From Cruorifilaria tuberocauda (lineage: Eukaryota; Nematoda; Chromadorea; Rhabditida; Onchocercidae), in assembly GCA_013365365.1 (NCBI GenBank), contig JABVXU010000091.1, forward strand, positions 1 to 64,000: a stretch of DNA of 64,000 bases, in the 5' to 3' direction. Every line of letters begins with the position of its first letter. The first letter of the stretch is position 1. Made by a program: the position numbers and the translations under genes. Positions 50,190-60,714 of this stretch are shown piece after piece. Below the pieces are notes generated by a model. That model had not been told where the DNA came from and did not search any database. It saw only the letters and a program-made list of their open reading frames with translations.

Positions 50190-52452
50190 GCGTCTACGCT
50201 GCGCTGCAAATATAACTGATATATTTCAATGAAATGTTCTGCAAGTAGCAATTGTGCAGTAGTCGCAAGGAATAATGTAAAAAGTATTTCAGAATCTCAA
50301 ATTATAAGGTTTCTCTGAAGAAGTAGGTAATTTGCATATTGTCTGCGATTTGTCAATAAACACGGGAAATTCAGTCTCGTGGTAATGTAAGCTAGACCCT
50401 AAAAAGGTAATGGAATTGTAGCAATTATAGTGCATCGGCTTTCATAGTCTTCTGTTCATCTATGAATGCTTGCTATATGCTCCATTCATTTCGTTCCAAA
50501 TTTCAGAAATGGGAACGGAATAAGATGAGAAAAAATTATGGAGAAATGTAGCACGTTATTTGGTATAATTAATTTAACCGTCCACTTTCTGGAAATTTTC
50601 AATTTTTAACTCCCATTATTATAAAGCTACGAATACAATGAATCAAAACATGAATTTCGATTTCTGTTTAGAAAACATAGACTTATCGGTTCATTCTCTT
50701 CCCTTCATATAAAAAATGAAAGGCTTAAATGGACTGAAGTAAATTGAGGAAGAATTTCCATATTGTAGCAAGAATCCCATATAAAATCAAGGTGGATTTA
50801 ATGTAAATCATTTTTTATTAATTATGAAAACGACTGCACTCCTCTACATTATTTTCGTCTGCTTTGAATTGAAGGCTTTTTAACGATTCAACAAGTGTAA
50901 ATAAATGATAATAACAAAATTCAAGTGAAACTTTGAAGGTTTGAAGGGACAAAAATGAAATTATTGGTAACAGAGACACTACCGAAGAAATGATTGCGGT
51001 CGGTTACCAACGTCAATGACAACACAGACATCGGACTGTTTTACATTTAAAGTAAACAAAATTGGTAGTCTAAAGATGTGATAATCGTGCTAGTCCAAGG
51101 AACAAAACTCGAAATTTGTGTTGTGTGACTAGGTCGCTAAACATTCTCAGTTCCCAGATACAAAGTGGACACTGTTCATTTAATATTGCACGCGAATTAT
51201 TTCAAAACCTGTCTTCGCTCCTTTGCAAGTTTATTTTATGCTTCGAATCTGCTGTTGAATTCCAATGGCAGCCTACAAATAGAAATGAGCAAGCTAAACT
51301 CCAGATATCAAACCACGATTCACTTTGTAATTTCTGTAACTGGAAAAGCGAGATCAAGACAGCATGTGAGCCCACTAGCTCAAATATCCATTCATCTAGA
51401 AAATCAGATTTCAACCTAAAGAGCAGTAAGAGATAAGGGAACATGAATTAAAGCACATAACTAGCAATGAAGTGAGAACCATATGTTACGATTGATTATA
51501 CGTCTCGAAAGGCGAAATTCCATACAATCTTGATGTGCAATCTTAACAATTCATTTTAACAAATCTACTTCCAGTGCAACTATTTGAAAATGTGCACAAT
51601 TGCATCGATGACCCAGTTGTTTTTTCATTTTTCATGTTCAGAAGACCCGCACAGTATGCTACAAACCAAATGTAACCAAACTCACACAACAAGCACGAAA
51701 GTTTGTCCATTTTTCCTATTTATCTTACTTAAAAAGCATTGCAAATTGCACGAAAAAACATTACTATAAATTATATAAGCTTCATGCAAGCCTATTGGAT
51801 CCAAAAAACAAAATAATTGAGTTAAAAATAAGTTGTAAATTAAGAACTTCATGCAAATGATAAATTACTTATATCACAATGACATGAAGTAGTTTGATAC
51901 CTCAAAAGCAAGAATAATTAAAAATTGAAATACAGCCACTACGAATTATAAAATAAAGAATATGGAGACATTAACAATAATGTTTTTGAAGTCAACATTC
52001 AAACCCGAGTAATTCTTAATTGCGACATTTGCTAAAGGTTGAGTTTTAGCCAGTAAAACACAGCTGTTCAGATAAGCATATGAAATATTGAACATAAAAA
52101 ATTGAATTGAGCAACCAAAACCTGCTTTAAACTAAAAGTAACACCAACCAAATACTAAGAGGAAGTTTTGAAAAAACAGTCTCGAAATCTGGTTTTTCAT
52201 AGTACAAAGTAGACGTAATATCAAAAGAAACTTCAACCTGAAAATTTTATGATTCTATCTGTCCTACCTAACATGAAACAAATTTTTCTGCTTAGAAGTT
52301 CAGATATTCTTGAATTATGTGTAATATAAGATCATTTCGTTAAAAATTTCTCTGTCGCTCGTATTTTCGTTACCATAAAAGTGACGTTTATATAACATTT
52401 TTTTTTCAGAAACTTTTTGTCACATTAACAATGAACTAGATTGCGATAATTA
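50190..52452. other. intergenic, nothing recognised
   Basis: A 106-codon plus-strand open frame (51116-51436) lies opposite an 80-codon minus-strand frame in a slightly GC-richer patch. Neither has splice context or motifs I recognise. The region should contain the promoter of the astacin gene next to 50.2 kb. Confidence 0.45.
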
Positions 52453-53675
52453 CTATTTGCTTTTCTTCGACGGAGTTTCCTGATCATATTTCGCTTTACT
52501 CTTGTACCACAATACAAACGGAATAACTGTCGATGGTGCAACTAGCATTAAAAACATCAACCACACACCCACTTTTGCCGAAAACTTTCGATCATAATCT
52601 TTTCGTCGATAAATATATCCTGAATATATCTTTCAACTTTGAAAGACCTTTTCTCTATCAACAAGTTTCACATATTTTCTTATAATATGTAGTACTTACC
52701 GTATCTTGATTGTATCTTAATCTTATATGTATTTTGTAGCGTAATTCCACCTTATTTGTGGTCATCTAATGCTGAGTATCCTGCCACTTCGATGAGAACA
52801 GATAAAAATCTTTGCAGTGTTTTAAAAATTAAATTATGGTACATTAATAATAAAATGTTTAACTTCAATATATGTCATTCTTCATCAAAAGGTTAACAAA
52901 AAGACCTTCGCCCGGAGCGGTTGTATGGCTGACGCGTACTTCCTTCGCATCCTCAGTTGGATAATAAGTTATCTGAGCAGATAAATAATTAAATGCACCA
53001 ACAGATCGTGGACGTACCACTACTGAATGTGAAACATTACTGCCGGGACTTATTCTTTCCCAACGTACCTGAAATTTAAAACGCAACTCTTATTTATGCA
53101 TAGCCAGCTTTTCGAAAAAAATAATGTGATTAAAATCTAAACGGTATCATTATAAATGTCTATGCATCAAAAAAATCCAGCGCAGTACCAAATTACCTGT
53201 AAGAGGCCTCGTATAACATCAAAAGCTTGCGTAGGGAAACCATCTCGATCATCCAATACTACACGTAGGGCAGCCTGAAAAACTTGTCTAAAGAGCATAT
53301 TATTACTCTTCTGTTCAGCCGATCACATATACTGCACTCATCTAATATAATCTCATCTTCACAAGATGAAACAAATATTTGCAAAATAAGGTGCAAACTT
53401 GACTTTTCGATCCGGTTTTTGTTTTGGAAATGGTTAAAAAACATTGCTGAAAACTTACATTCCAATCTAATGAATACAATTATTGTAACTTCAGTATGGC
53501 TTACTCTGTTTCCGACGTTGTAAAGGCGATAATCAATAACATAATCCATCCCTTCAACTGCATATTGTGATAGCGTAAATTTTGAAGCAACAATATGCGC
53601 TGAATCATTCATATCTGTATCTTCCCCATATACGATACCACAAAATATCAAAAACGCCAGTACATTCCACCTCAT
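52453..53675 (-). CDS. trap-2: translocon-associated protein subunit beta (TRAP-beta / SSR2)
   Basis: Four exons (minus): 53675-53505, 53274-53197, 53068-52906 and 52619-52453. Phases match and give 192 residues, close to the 183 of human SSR2. A signal peptide (MRWNVLAFLIFCGIVYG) leads into the luminal domain with TLSQYAVEGMDYVIDYRLYN, ALRVVLDDRDGFPTQAFDV, VRWERISPGSNVSHSVVVRP and AQITYYPTEDAKEVRV. A single membrane segment (about residues 155-178, VGVWLMFLMLVAPSTVIPF) is followed by a short Lys-rich cytosolic tail ending KKSK. The sequon NVS is the likely N-glycan site. TRAP is an ER membrane complex next to the Sec61 channel that aids import of some proteins. The single-pass topology fits the family exactly. 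The gene lies downstream of the ATP synthase g gene on the same strand but 1.5 kb away. Confidence 0.93.
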
Positions 53676-55188
53676 CTGAAAGCCCCGATTGCATAGTTAG
53701 TCTAGAATTCATACAAATTTTTGTATGAAGTAAACATAAAATTTTCTAAAACTCAATATAAACGTCCCATACGCAAGTTCTCCACATAATAATGAGAGGC
53801 AGCACTAGAAATCGCTCAGCTTCAGCTACAACATACTCGCTCTACATCGTTGCATGTTGCATTTATGCAACGTCGTCTGTCTCCATTCTTTCATCCTTGG
53901 TTACGCTTACCCGCACATGAGGTTCACATTTGAGCTGCAACCACACTGTGCAATACGATGATCTATTTGGATTAAGAACATCGATGTAAACTTGAGACTG
54001 TCCTGAATTATTACTCATCGAGAACATCTTAAATCCCAAATGCTTTTGTTGATTTTTGGCGAGCTATGTACTTTTCTTGACTTGTAAATGACAACAGCGC
54101 AACATTATTAAAGACATGGAATCAGAATGATTTGCAAACCTACGTCTATTGGGAATCTGTATTCCATAAACCAGATTATACTCATAAGAACTACAATTTA
54201 TTTGCTCGGATGCAACCAATATGATTAATAGTCATTTTTGTATGGAACTTGTAACAAATTTCAAAATCACTTTCCATTGTAAGGATTATACTTTCAAAGA
54301 AATAACTGAACATTAATTACCATTGTTTATCTACTTTCAACTTTTTATTCATATATCCAATATCTGGAAGGACTCAATGAGCACCGTCCAACCAAGCAAA
54401 TTCTATATGATCGATGCACAACAAAACTTACACCAAATATATTGTTACTCCTAGATAAATTGTGACCCTAAGTAATCAGTACCATCTTACTGTTACTGGA
54501 CCGTTAAAACCTCATCACTCAACGTTGTTTCTATTTTACTGTTATATCACAAATAAAAGTCTTGCGAACTATTCCAGTGTCAACAGATCACCGATAGCAA
54601 TCTCATACCGTCAAGAAGCAAACCTCCTCAAAATAAACTTGACCTTTACAGATTGTGCCAATACTAGCTCTCCTTAAAATCAAAGCAAAAAATCCACAAA
54701 AACATTTATGAGGTAGCAATGGCAGATTACATCGTCTTTCACACAAAAATTGAAACTAAAAAGAAGTCGGAGATATAAAGAGTGGATGAGGATACTTATG
54801 GAGGGATAGGAAACCAATAAAAATAATTATGAGAATGAATTAGCATTTCTTGTTGGATATATATAGAAAGAATGCCCTAAAATTTACTTCTGACAAGTGC
54901 AATAATTCGTTTCGAAAACCCATAAACTAAGTCTATCAAAATATATTAGGGAAAAAATTATGTTAATACACATATCATATCAACATCTATCAAAATTCCT
55001 TGCAATTTTCCCAAACATGGAATCCAGAAACATCTATTAAGTATAACCATAACGATCTAAGCGTTCGGTTTCTAAATGTCGCGATGCATCTTATTACATT
55101 TATCAGTAACTGAGCTACTGATAGTTTTTCAAAATAAATTAGAATTCTATGTTCATCAAGTCTTCAGACCAGTGCTGTGAGCCTTATC
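53676..55188. other. spacer between TRAP-beta and ATP synthase g genes
   Basis: No supported gene. The first 300 bp upstream of the TRAP-beta start are GC-richer and likely promoter; they include a dyad at 53856-53871. The plus-strand frame 54462-54677 is judged chance. Confidence 0.4.
53856..53871. promoter_or_regulatory. dyad GTTGCAT-TT-ATGCAAC upstream of TRAP-beta
   Basis: A perfect 7-bp inverted repeat with a 2-base spacer lies about 180 bp upstream of the TRAP-beta ATG. It resembles bZIP (C/EBP-like TTGCA half sites) or octamer-type binding sites. A further TGCATG copy lies directly before it. The role is inferred from symmetry and position only. Confidence 0.25.
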
Positions 55189-56182
55189 TTAATGATGTTT
55201 CACCATGCTCGTCAGCTTTTTGTCAATATAATTTGCTGGAACAATGTAACCAGCAAATGAACAACGTCCAATAGCTTCACCAACAAAAAACCAACAAATT
55301 ATTTCCATGGCAACACATGTTCGCACCAGCGCATCCTACAGAAATGATGAGTACGTTTACCACATATAATAATCAAAAATGTCTTTAACGAAGCAGTTTA
55401 ATCCTCAATTTATTCCTTGAAATTTATGAGCGAAAAATTCAGTTACTGTATGATCAAATGCACTGAAATAGTGTACTCAATGACAGCTCAGAATTCCACC
55501 TAATTTCAATTCGAAAAGAACGATTAGTTAAATTACTATTCAAAGCAGCACAAGTGCCATTTTACAATTTTTATATAAGTTTACGCCAAAATATAGTGTT
55601 AATCCTGTTAAAATAAGAAAGGCGATTTGTATTTTTGATTATTTCATACTAAAATTCAGTTTATAATGCTATAACGAAGTTTCGAAATCTCGTGAACAAG
55701 TTTTTCCATTAAGAAATCAAATAAAAGTAACACAGTAATTTACCATGACGGTCCACTGGATATACGATTTGCTTGCAATAGTATCCATCATTTGCATGAA
55801 ATCCTTCTTAATGATTGGCCAGTCGTCCCTTGTCGGTGGTTTTAATTCTTTATGCCAACAATCTTTCCACAGCGCTTTTCGTCGAGGAAGCTTAGAAAAA
55901 CAAAGACTTTGTAAGAGCAGTAAAATTTCAAAAACCTTGCACAAGTTCTGAGACAGAACAGCATTAGAATCTCAATATCTCGCTATGAAATCCATGTTTT
56001 CATAAGCATCTGGGATGTTAAGATCTTAAAATCTAATCTATATGACTATTTTTTCATCTTTTTTCAGCATTTGCAAAACAAAAGTTAGATTAAATCACTG
56101 TGGTTACCTGAGTCAGCTGATAGCGATAAATATGCCCTGCAGCATTCGCCAGTTTTTCGAAAAAACCAATCTGTTTCGACAT
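55189..56182 (-). CDS. mitochondrial ATP synthase subunit g
   Basis: Three exons (minus): 56182-56108, 55890-55744 and 55335-55189. All junctions are in phase 0 and give 122 residues. The protein starts MSKQIGFFEKLANAAGHIYRYQ. It has a charged central part (RRKALWKDCWHKELKPPTRDDW, with FMQMMDTIASKSYIQWTV) and a C-terminal membrane helix with a GxxxG-type motif (MEIICWFFVGEAIGRCSFAGYIVP). This order, and the end WFxVGExIGR followed by GY, matches ATP synthase subunit g (human ATP5MG, C. elegans asg genes). The subunit sits in the membrane part of F1Fo ATP synthase and helps dimer formation and cristae shape. The C. elegans genome has paralogs, so I do not choose a numbered symbol. The N-terminal start follows CTTAG, possibly a trans-splice site. 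Confidence 0.85.
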
Positions 56183-56892
56183 GCCTAAGAATGAATCGCT
56201 AAGCCAAACAGAGGTTAAAGCTCGATTTAATTAAAACTGATAAAAGAAGTAAGCATTCGAAGATACCGCCTACTCGAAGCTTGCATGATTGATTCGAGTA
56301 TACTACGCACGACTGTATACTTAAGTATACTTAAGCTATCAGACAGCCTAAATTCAAATATGTCTTCCACTAAAACAGCGATTCCTTCCGATAGGATACT
56401 TATTACCCAAATGAATGAATGGTGATAATGACTGTGTAAAAAAAAGAAGGTGACCTTTATTTTTTTTGGTAACTTGAGTTCACATTGCTGTGAAGGATTA
56501 TGTCACTCACCATTTCCGAATGAATACTCAATTTGAAATAACGTCAGAAAACGTTTTAATGAAACAAATAAAAAAATTTAACAGGATGCTCATTAAGAAC
56601 TACGGAAGAACTACCTCCATCCTTTTTCCTCCTGTTTCGCTCCAACAGACACTACCTAATCACTATCTCTAAAATTTGCACACCACTTGTATACACCAAT
56701 GCGTATCCGAACAATCTTGCTTAAAATTCGAACACTTTGATTTGGGATGGCGCACGATCGGGAATTTGTGGGGTCAGTTCAGCATGATGTCATCCTAAGT
56801 GGAGGTCGGCTCTGAACATTCTTGGTTGTATGGTAAGCGAGAATGGATGGAATGAGTTTGTTCGTTGATTTACCTCCCCAAATGTGGCTATT
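56183..56892. promoter_or_regulatory. divergent promoter region between ATP synthase g and the MED9-like gene
   Basis: A 710-bp gap separates two start codons pointing away from each other. It includes a palindromic cluster around 56310-56335 (TATACTTAAGTATA) and a GC-richer block at 56.73-56.83 kb just before the plus-strand gene. Shared promoter use is inferred from orientation. Confidence 0.4.
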
Positions 56893-57733
56893 ATGAGTGT
56901 GGATGCTTTGAAGAATTTAAATAATATTTACGACAGCATCCACAACTTCATTGCCTTGTAAGTTGTTCCTACAATTTATTTCTCATATCCATTGAATGGA
57001 ATTGGTTTGACGGCTGCATCCCGCGTTCATCTTGGACATATTTCGGAATTTTTATGATTCACAGCATCATTTTATATATGTTTCAGGATTTTTTTGGTTT
57101 GATAACTTCATCTCAAACATTTCAGGATTTCTATATATATATATCCAGCAAGAAATGCTTGCAAAAAGTGTGGATTTATTTAACCCTTTCCCTTACTGCA
57201 ACTGTTTTCGTTTCAGAGCGCGAAGTATTTAAGTTCAGTGACTACTCTCGCCACTTTCGGTCATAATGTCTTAATTGAGGTCCCGGTAATAAATTGATGG
57301 GTAATGGATATTACGTTACAGAGCTGAAAAAGGAAACAGTTCGGATATCGCGATAAAGCTACGATATTTGGAAGCATCACTGGAACAGTTCAAAGATTCC
57401 ATCGACTCTGCTTCTGATATAATTGGGTATGATAAGATTTGTTGTGTGACGATGTAAATGTTTTTTCATAACCATACTTTTTGCATGAAGTAGTGCTCTC
57501 TGCACTAGAAATGGATATGGATATGCTGGAATTTCTTTCCAGAACTTCCCTTTACATTATTTACATTATAACTTCTATTAGAAAATGGTGGAGTATTAAG
57601 TGAATTATAAAAATATATTTTTAGGAACGAAAATTACCAACGTGCAAGGATAGCTGATTTGAATCGACGAATCGCACTGAAAGACGGGTTAATCAATTCG
57701 TTTCGAAATGGACAGCGCTCATTCAGCACATGA
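56893..57733 (+). CDS. small coiled-coil protein, probable Mediator subunit MED9
   Basis: Exons 56893-56957, 57322-57426 and 57625-57733 join in phase to 92 residues. The sequence is almost all helix: NIYDSIHNFIAL, then IAIKLRYLEASLEQFKDSIDSASDI, then ARIADLNRRIALKDGLINSFRN. Spacing and pattern follow the conserved C-terminal half of human MED9 (a VHNII segment, a LNALKxKFxEM helix, then a LREQVRTKNELLQKY helix). MED9 belongs to the middle module of the Mediator complex, which links transcription factors to RNA polymerase II. The N-terminal low-complexity region of vertebrate MED9 is missing. The gene lies 115 bp upstream of MSS4 on the same strand, the usual spacing in a nematode operon. The match is by eye, so other small coiled-coil subunits remain possible. 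Confidence 0.55.
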
Positions 57734-57848
57734 CAATCTTGTATCTTTTTCGGTTCTTTAGTTACATTAGAAGGGTCAGCGATTTTTTTCCCGAATTTCA
57801 CTGAGATTGACGGTACTACTTCTAACTTTCTGGACTTAGTTGTTTTAG

Positions 57849-58444
57849 AATCTTTCTGCAAACAATCGAAATGCGCTTTCCATTCATTGCATGCGATGCA
57901 ACTGCGCTATATTGTCTCCTAATGTTGCATCCTTTGTGGATGCCAAACCGTTTTCGCTGCCATTTTGTCAGCAAGCAAAAAACGGTACTTCAATAAATGC
58001 AGAAATCATTAACTCATGGTTAGTTTTTAATCAAAACATACTTGGATACCATTGACTTGGAAACTATAACAAAGTACAAATTCCAACGGTACTCTAGTAC
58101 TCAAATTAAAAAAAATAAATGCATTGATTATATAATGTATTTTAAAAGAGATCAGTGATCCTGTTTAAGCTACTATAAGAGATCGTCTCACTTATTTTTG
58201 TATAATGTTAGAGTCATTATCTGCAGGCTTCTTAACTAAGAAATATACAAAATATTAGAAACATTACAAATATTGTAGGTGGCAAGTTGAAAGAATGTTC
58301 GATTTTGAAAATATTGGTTTTACGCATGCTCGAGATGGTGTTAAGTATTTGGTATGTGCCAATTGTGAGGATGGTCCCGTAGGATATCTATGTCCGGTGA
58401 CCAAAGCGCACTTTGTCGCCGTATGTCGTGTCAGACAGGAGTAA
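57849..58444 (+). CDS. rabif: MSS4 / RABIF, zinc-binding Rab guanine-nucleotide-release factor (start exon unresolved)
   Basis: Two exons, 57849-58018 and 58279-58444, join in phase 2 to about 112 residues, compared with 123 in human RABIF. The first exon has LSANNRNALSIHCMRCNCAI, matching the human SAEGRNRKAVLCQRCGSRV region, followed by INAEIINSWWQVERMF. The second has FDFENIGFTHARDGVKYLVC, then ANCEDGPVGYLC and a final CRVRQE. The two CxxC pairs (CMRC, CANC) form the family's zinc site. MSS4 binds nucleotide-free exocytic Rab GTPases and acts as a chaperone-like exchange factor. The first exon begins at TTTTAG|AAT without an ATG, and the first in-frame ATG is within CMRC. A short upstream start exon is therefore missing, or the start differs. 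The upstream neighbour is only 115 bp away, suggesting co-transcription. Confidence 0.88.
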
Positions 58445-59319
58445 TTTATTAACGCTCTGAACAGCTCATAGTTCCATCTTTCCCCATTTCGTTTGATTAT
58501 CGGGATCAGCGTTCAGTCCTACTTGGCGGTGTTTTAATAGCCTCAATTTAGATCTACTTTTTTGCGTTGGATCTATTTTTAATATGTAGAACAATGAAGT
58601 TAGGTGTGATTGATTGTTTAATCACGTCCAAGGTTCTGTTTCTGGTGTTGCCAGAATATAAACGTTTATGTTGTGCATTACTTTTTGAGTCCGTTAGTAA
58701 GGTAGACTGCTGCTGTGTGCTACGCCTTATTTTAACTTGAAACACTGCATTGCATTTTTAGGACACTGGAAGTTTTCCAAGTCCATAATATGAAGCGGCA
58801 CCTTAACTAAGTTGAGTTATCACTGAAAATTGGAGAAAGTAAATTAAGTAATGTATTAGAAAACGTTTGTAGTAATTTTTGTTATACTTCTCTTCTAAAT
58901 TTTTAGATATGAATAGCTGTTTTACAGAGCAAATTTCAAGAAATTATTTTGTTCTCCAAAGAATTGAAATACGACGTTTTTGGTGGGTGGTCCATGTTTG
59001 ATTGTGTATTTATCTTGTCCAACACATTGTATATGTTGATGTTTGTACTATGAACTTGCATGCGTCTCTTTATTGCAATTTTATAGATATCACAGATTGT
59101 GTATGTTGATATGCGTTCAATATAAAGATTACGTGTGATTAGATTTGTCTTTTATTTATTACATTTTTACGAAGATCGCAGATTGTAGGTTAGTACGCTT
59201 CTGATATAAAGATTGAGTATTTTTTTAGTGTGAAGGTTGCATATACGATCCCTTGTGCATCGTTTTTTTTTTCTTGCTTTGCTGTTGAAATTATATGTGA
59301 AAATTGTTTGGACCTTCCA

Positions 59320-59409
59320 AAGTTCTTTAAGTGATAAATTACTAACTTTTTTCATTTTTGTTTTAAGTTCTTTAAGTGATAAATTACTAACTTTTTTCAT
59401 TTCTGTTTT
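59320..59409. repeat. two-copy 45-bp tandem repeat upstream of LSM3
   Basis: Units 59320-59364 and 59365-59409 differ at one position (44 of 45 identical). The unit holds AAGTTCTTTAAGTGATAAAT followed by a T-rich half. It ends 72 bp before the LSM3 ATG, so it sits in the likely promoter or intercistronic region. High identity suggests a recent duplication. Confidence 0.95.
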
Positions 59410-59480
59410 TCATTTATAGTGCTGTTTTGATATTTGGTTATCTATTATTTAGCGGAAGTGTGCTGCCGGGACTGTTTAGG

Positions 59481-60181
59481 ATGGCAACAGAACAAGGACA
59501 GACAAACGTAACTTTTTGTATCTCGCGAGAACGTTTGTTAATGCATGTTATATTTTACTTGTGTTTATTATTTTTTTCATTATTAGCAGTATAAAGCTAT
59601 CAGTTCTTGGCCACTGTATTAATCTCCAAGTCTCGTTTATAGGTGGTGAGCACAGGTGTGGAAGAGCCATTGGATTTAATTCGACTGAGTTTAGATGAAC
59701 GCATTTATGTGAAAATGCGCAATGATCGTGAGGTCTGCAGTTTTTTTTGTCTAGTAATAGTTCTTGGAAGTATTCAGAAATTATTTTTCGGGAGCTGTAG
59801 TTGTTGATTTTTTGATATCATTAGTTTTTCCTGAATTTATTGCACATAGTAATGGTTTTGGTTCGTCTTTTTGACCAATTTCAGTTCTTTTATAGTGGTT
59901 TAGCAGTGGAAGTTTTCATCGTGTTACATCTACCGATAGTCATTGCAGTAGTACTTGATGATTTTAAGAAACAATTGAGTTTCCAGGTCCGAGGTCGTTT
60001 GCATGCATTCGATCAACATTTAAACATGGTATTATCACAAGTAGAAGAAACAGTAACCACCGTTGAACTGGATGAAGAAAATTTTGAAGAAATGCATAAG
60101 CAGACGAAGCGTCAGATACCGATGTTATTTGTCCGAGGTGATGCCATCATACTTGTTGCTCCACCTTTGAGACATACGTAA
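59481..60181 (+). CDS. lsm-3: LSM3, U6 snRNA-associated Sm-like protein
   Basis: Three exons, 59481-59507, 59643-59732 and 59987-60181, all in phase 0, give 103 residues (human LSM3 has 102). After a short N-terminus ([13 protein letters not shown]) comes [20 protein letters not shown], then the Sm1 motif region ([20 protein letters not shown]) and [17 protein letters not shown]. The Sm2 motif is [22 protein letters not shown]3 is part of the LSm2-8 ring that binds the U6 snRNA 3' end in the nucleus and of the LSm1-7 ring that promotes mRNA decay in the cytoplasm. Start choice is firm because the next upstream frame is closed and the family N-terminus is short. It follows MSS4 on the same strand after 1.0 kb, more than usual for an operon, with the 45-bp tandem repeat in between. 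Confidence 0.95.
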
Positions 60182-60434
60182 TTTCCTTTCAATTTCTTAC
60201 CACGTTGTCGCTTAATTTTCGTCAGTTAAAGTTCTTTTATGATGGTCTTGCATAATTTTCTGATGGTTTTTGAAACCTAATCCTCATAGTTGTTTTACAA
60301 CTTTTTGGTCGCATTTCTTTAATTAAAGTTTCCTGAATCGCTTTATTTTACAAAATCAGCGTTTTCCATATCAGTATAACATCTTTCAATTATGCGAAAT
60401 TGTACATTGCCTTTCTTCTAACATTTTTTCATCA

Positions 60435-60714
60435 GATTCATTTACGGTCGTATAATTTGTTTCTTTTAAGTCAAGAGATGTTCGTTGTCGTTTTATTCTT
60501 CGCATTTCTGAGTGAATATTTCAGTTCAAGAATAGTGCTTTCTACTAGTTTATTTGTACTAGCTTCAATAGTGTTAGGTATCTCTCGTTTTTATGGCGTA
60601 CCTTTATTTCATTTTTATATTGTCATTTCTCTTGTTTTATGTATCACTTATCTGCGACGAGCGTGTCAAAAAATCTTAGCACACAAACGTAAGTATAGAA
60701 CGAAATTGAAGTGA
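60435..60714 (+). CDS. C-terminal exon of an unidentified multi-pass membrane protein
   Basis: A strong acceptor (TTTTTTCATCAG) at 60434 opens about 92 codons to a stop at 60714. The product is highly hydrophobic with about three membrane segments (MFVVVLFFAFLSEYF, VLSTSLFVLASIVLGI and LFHFYIVISLVLCITYL). It ends in a basic tail (RRACQKILAHKRKYRTKLK). A start at the internal ATG (60478), or at 60400 upstream of the acceptor, is also possible. It lies 250 bp after the LSM3 stop on the same strand and could be a further cistron. The first segment (RSYNLFLLSQEMF) faintly recalls TMEM18, but the rest does not fit. Function unknown. Confidence 0.4.

Noticed and set aside
51116..51436. 106-codon plus-strand frame
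   Set aside because: Opposed by an 80-codon minus-strand frame; no recognised motif and no paired splice sites. Kept as intergenic.
53259..53675. 138-codon version of the TRAP-beta first exon
   Set aside because: The frame simply runs into intron 1; the GTAAG donor after NVGNR and the phase-0 match to ALRVVLDDRDG define the true exon end.
57634..57861. Minus-strand 75-codon frame overlapping MED9-like exon 3
   Set aside because: It is antisense to exon 3 of the plus-strand gene and to the start of the MSS4 exon, both of which are phase-consistent and family-matched.
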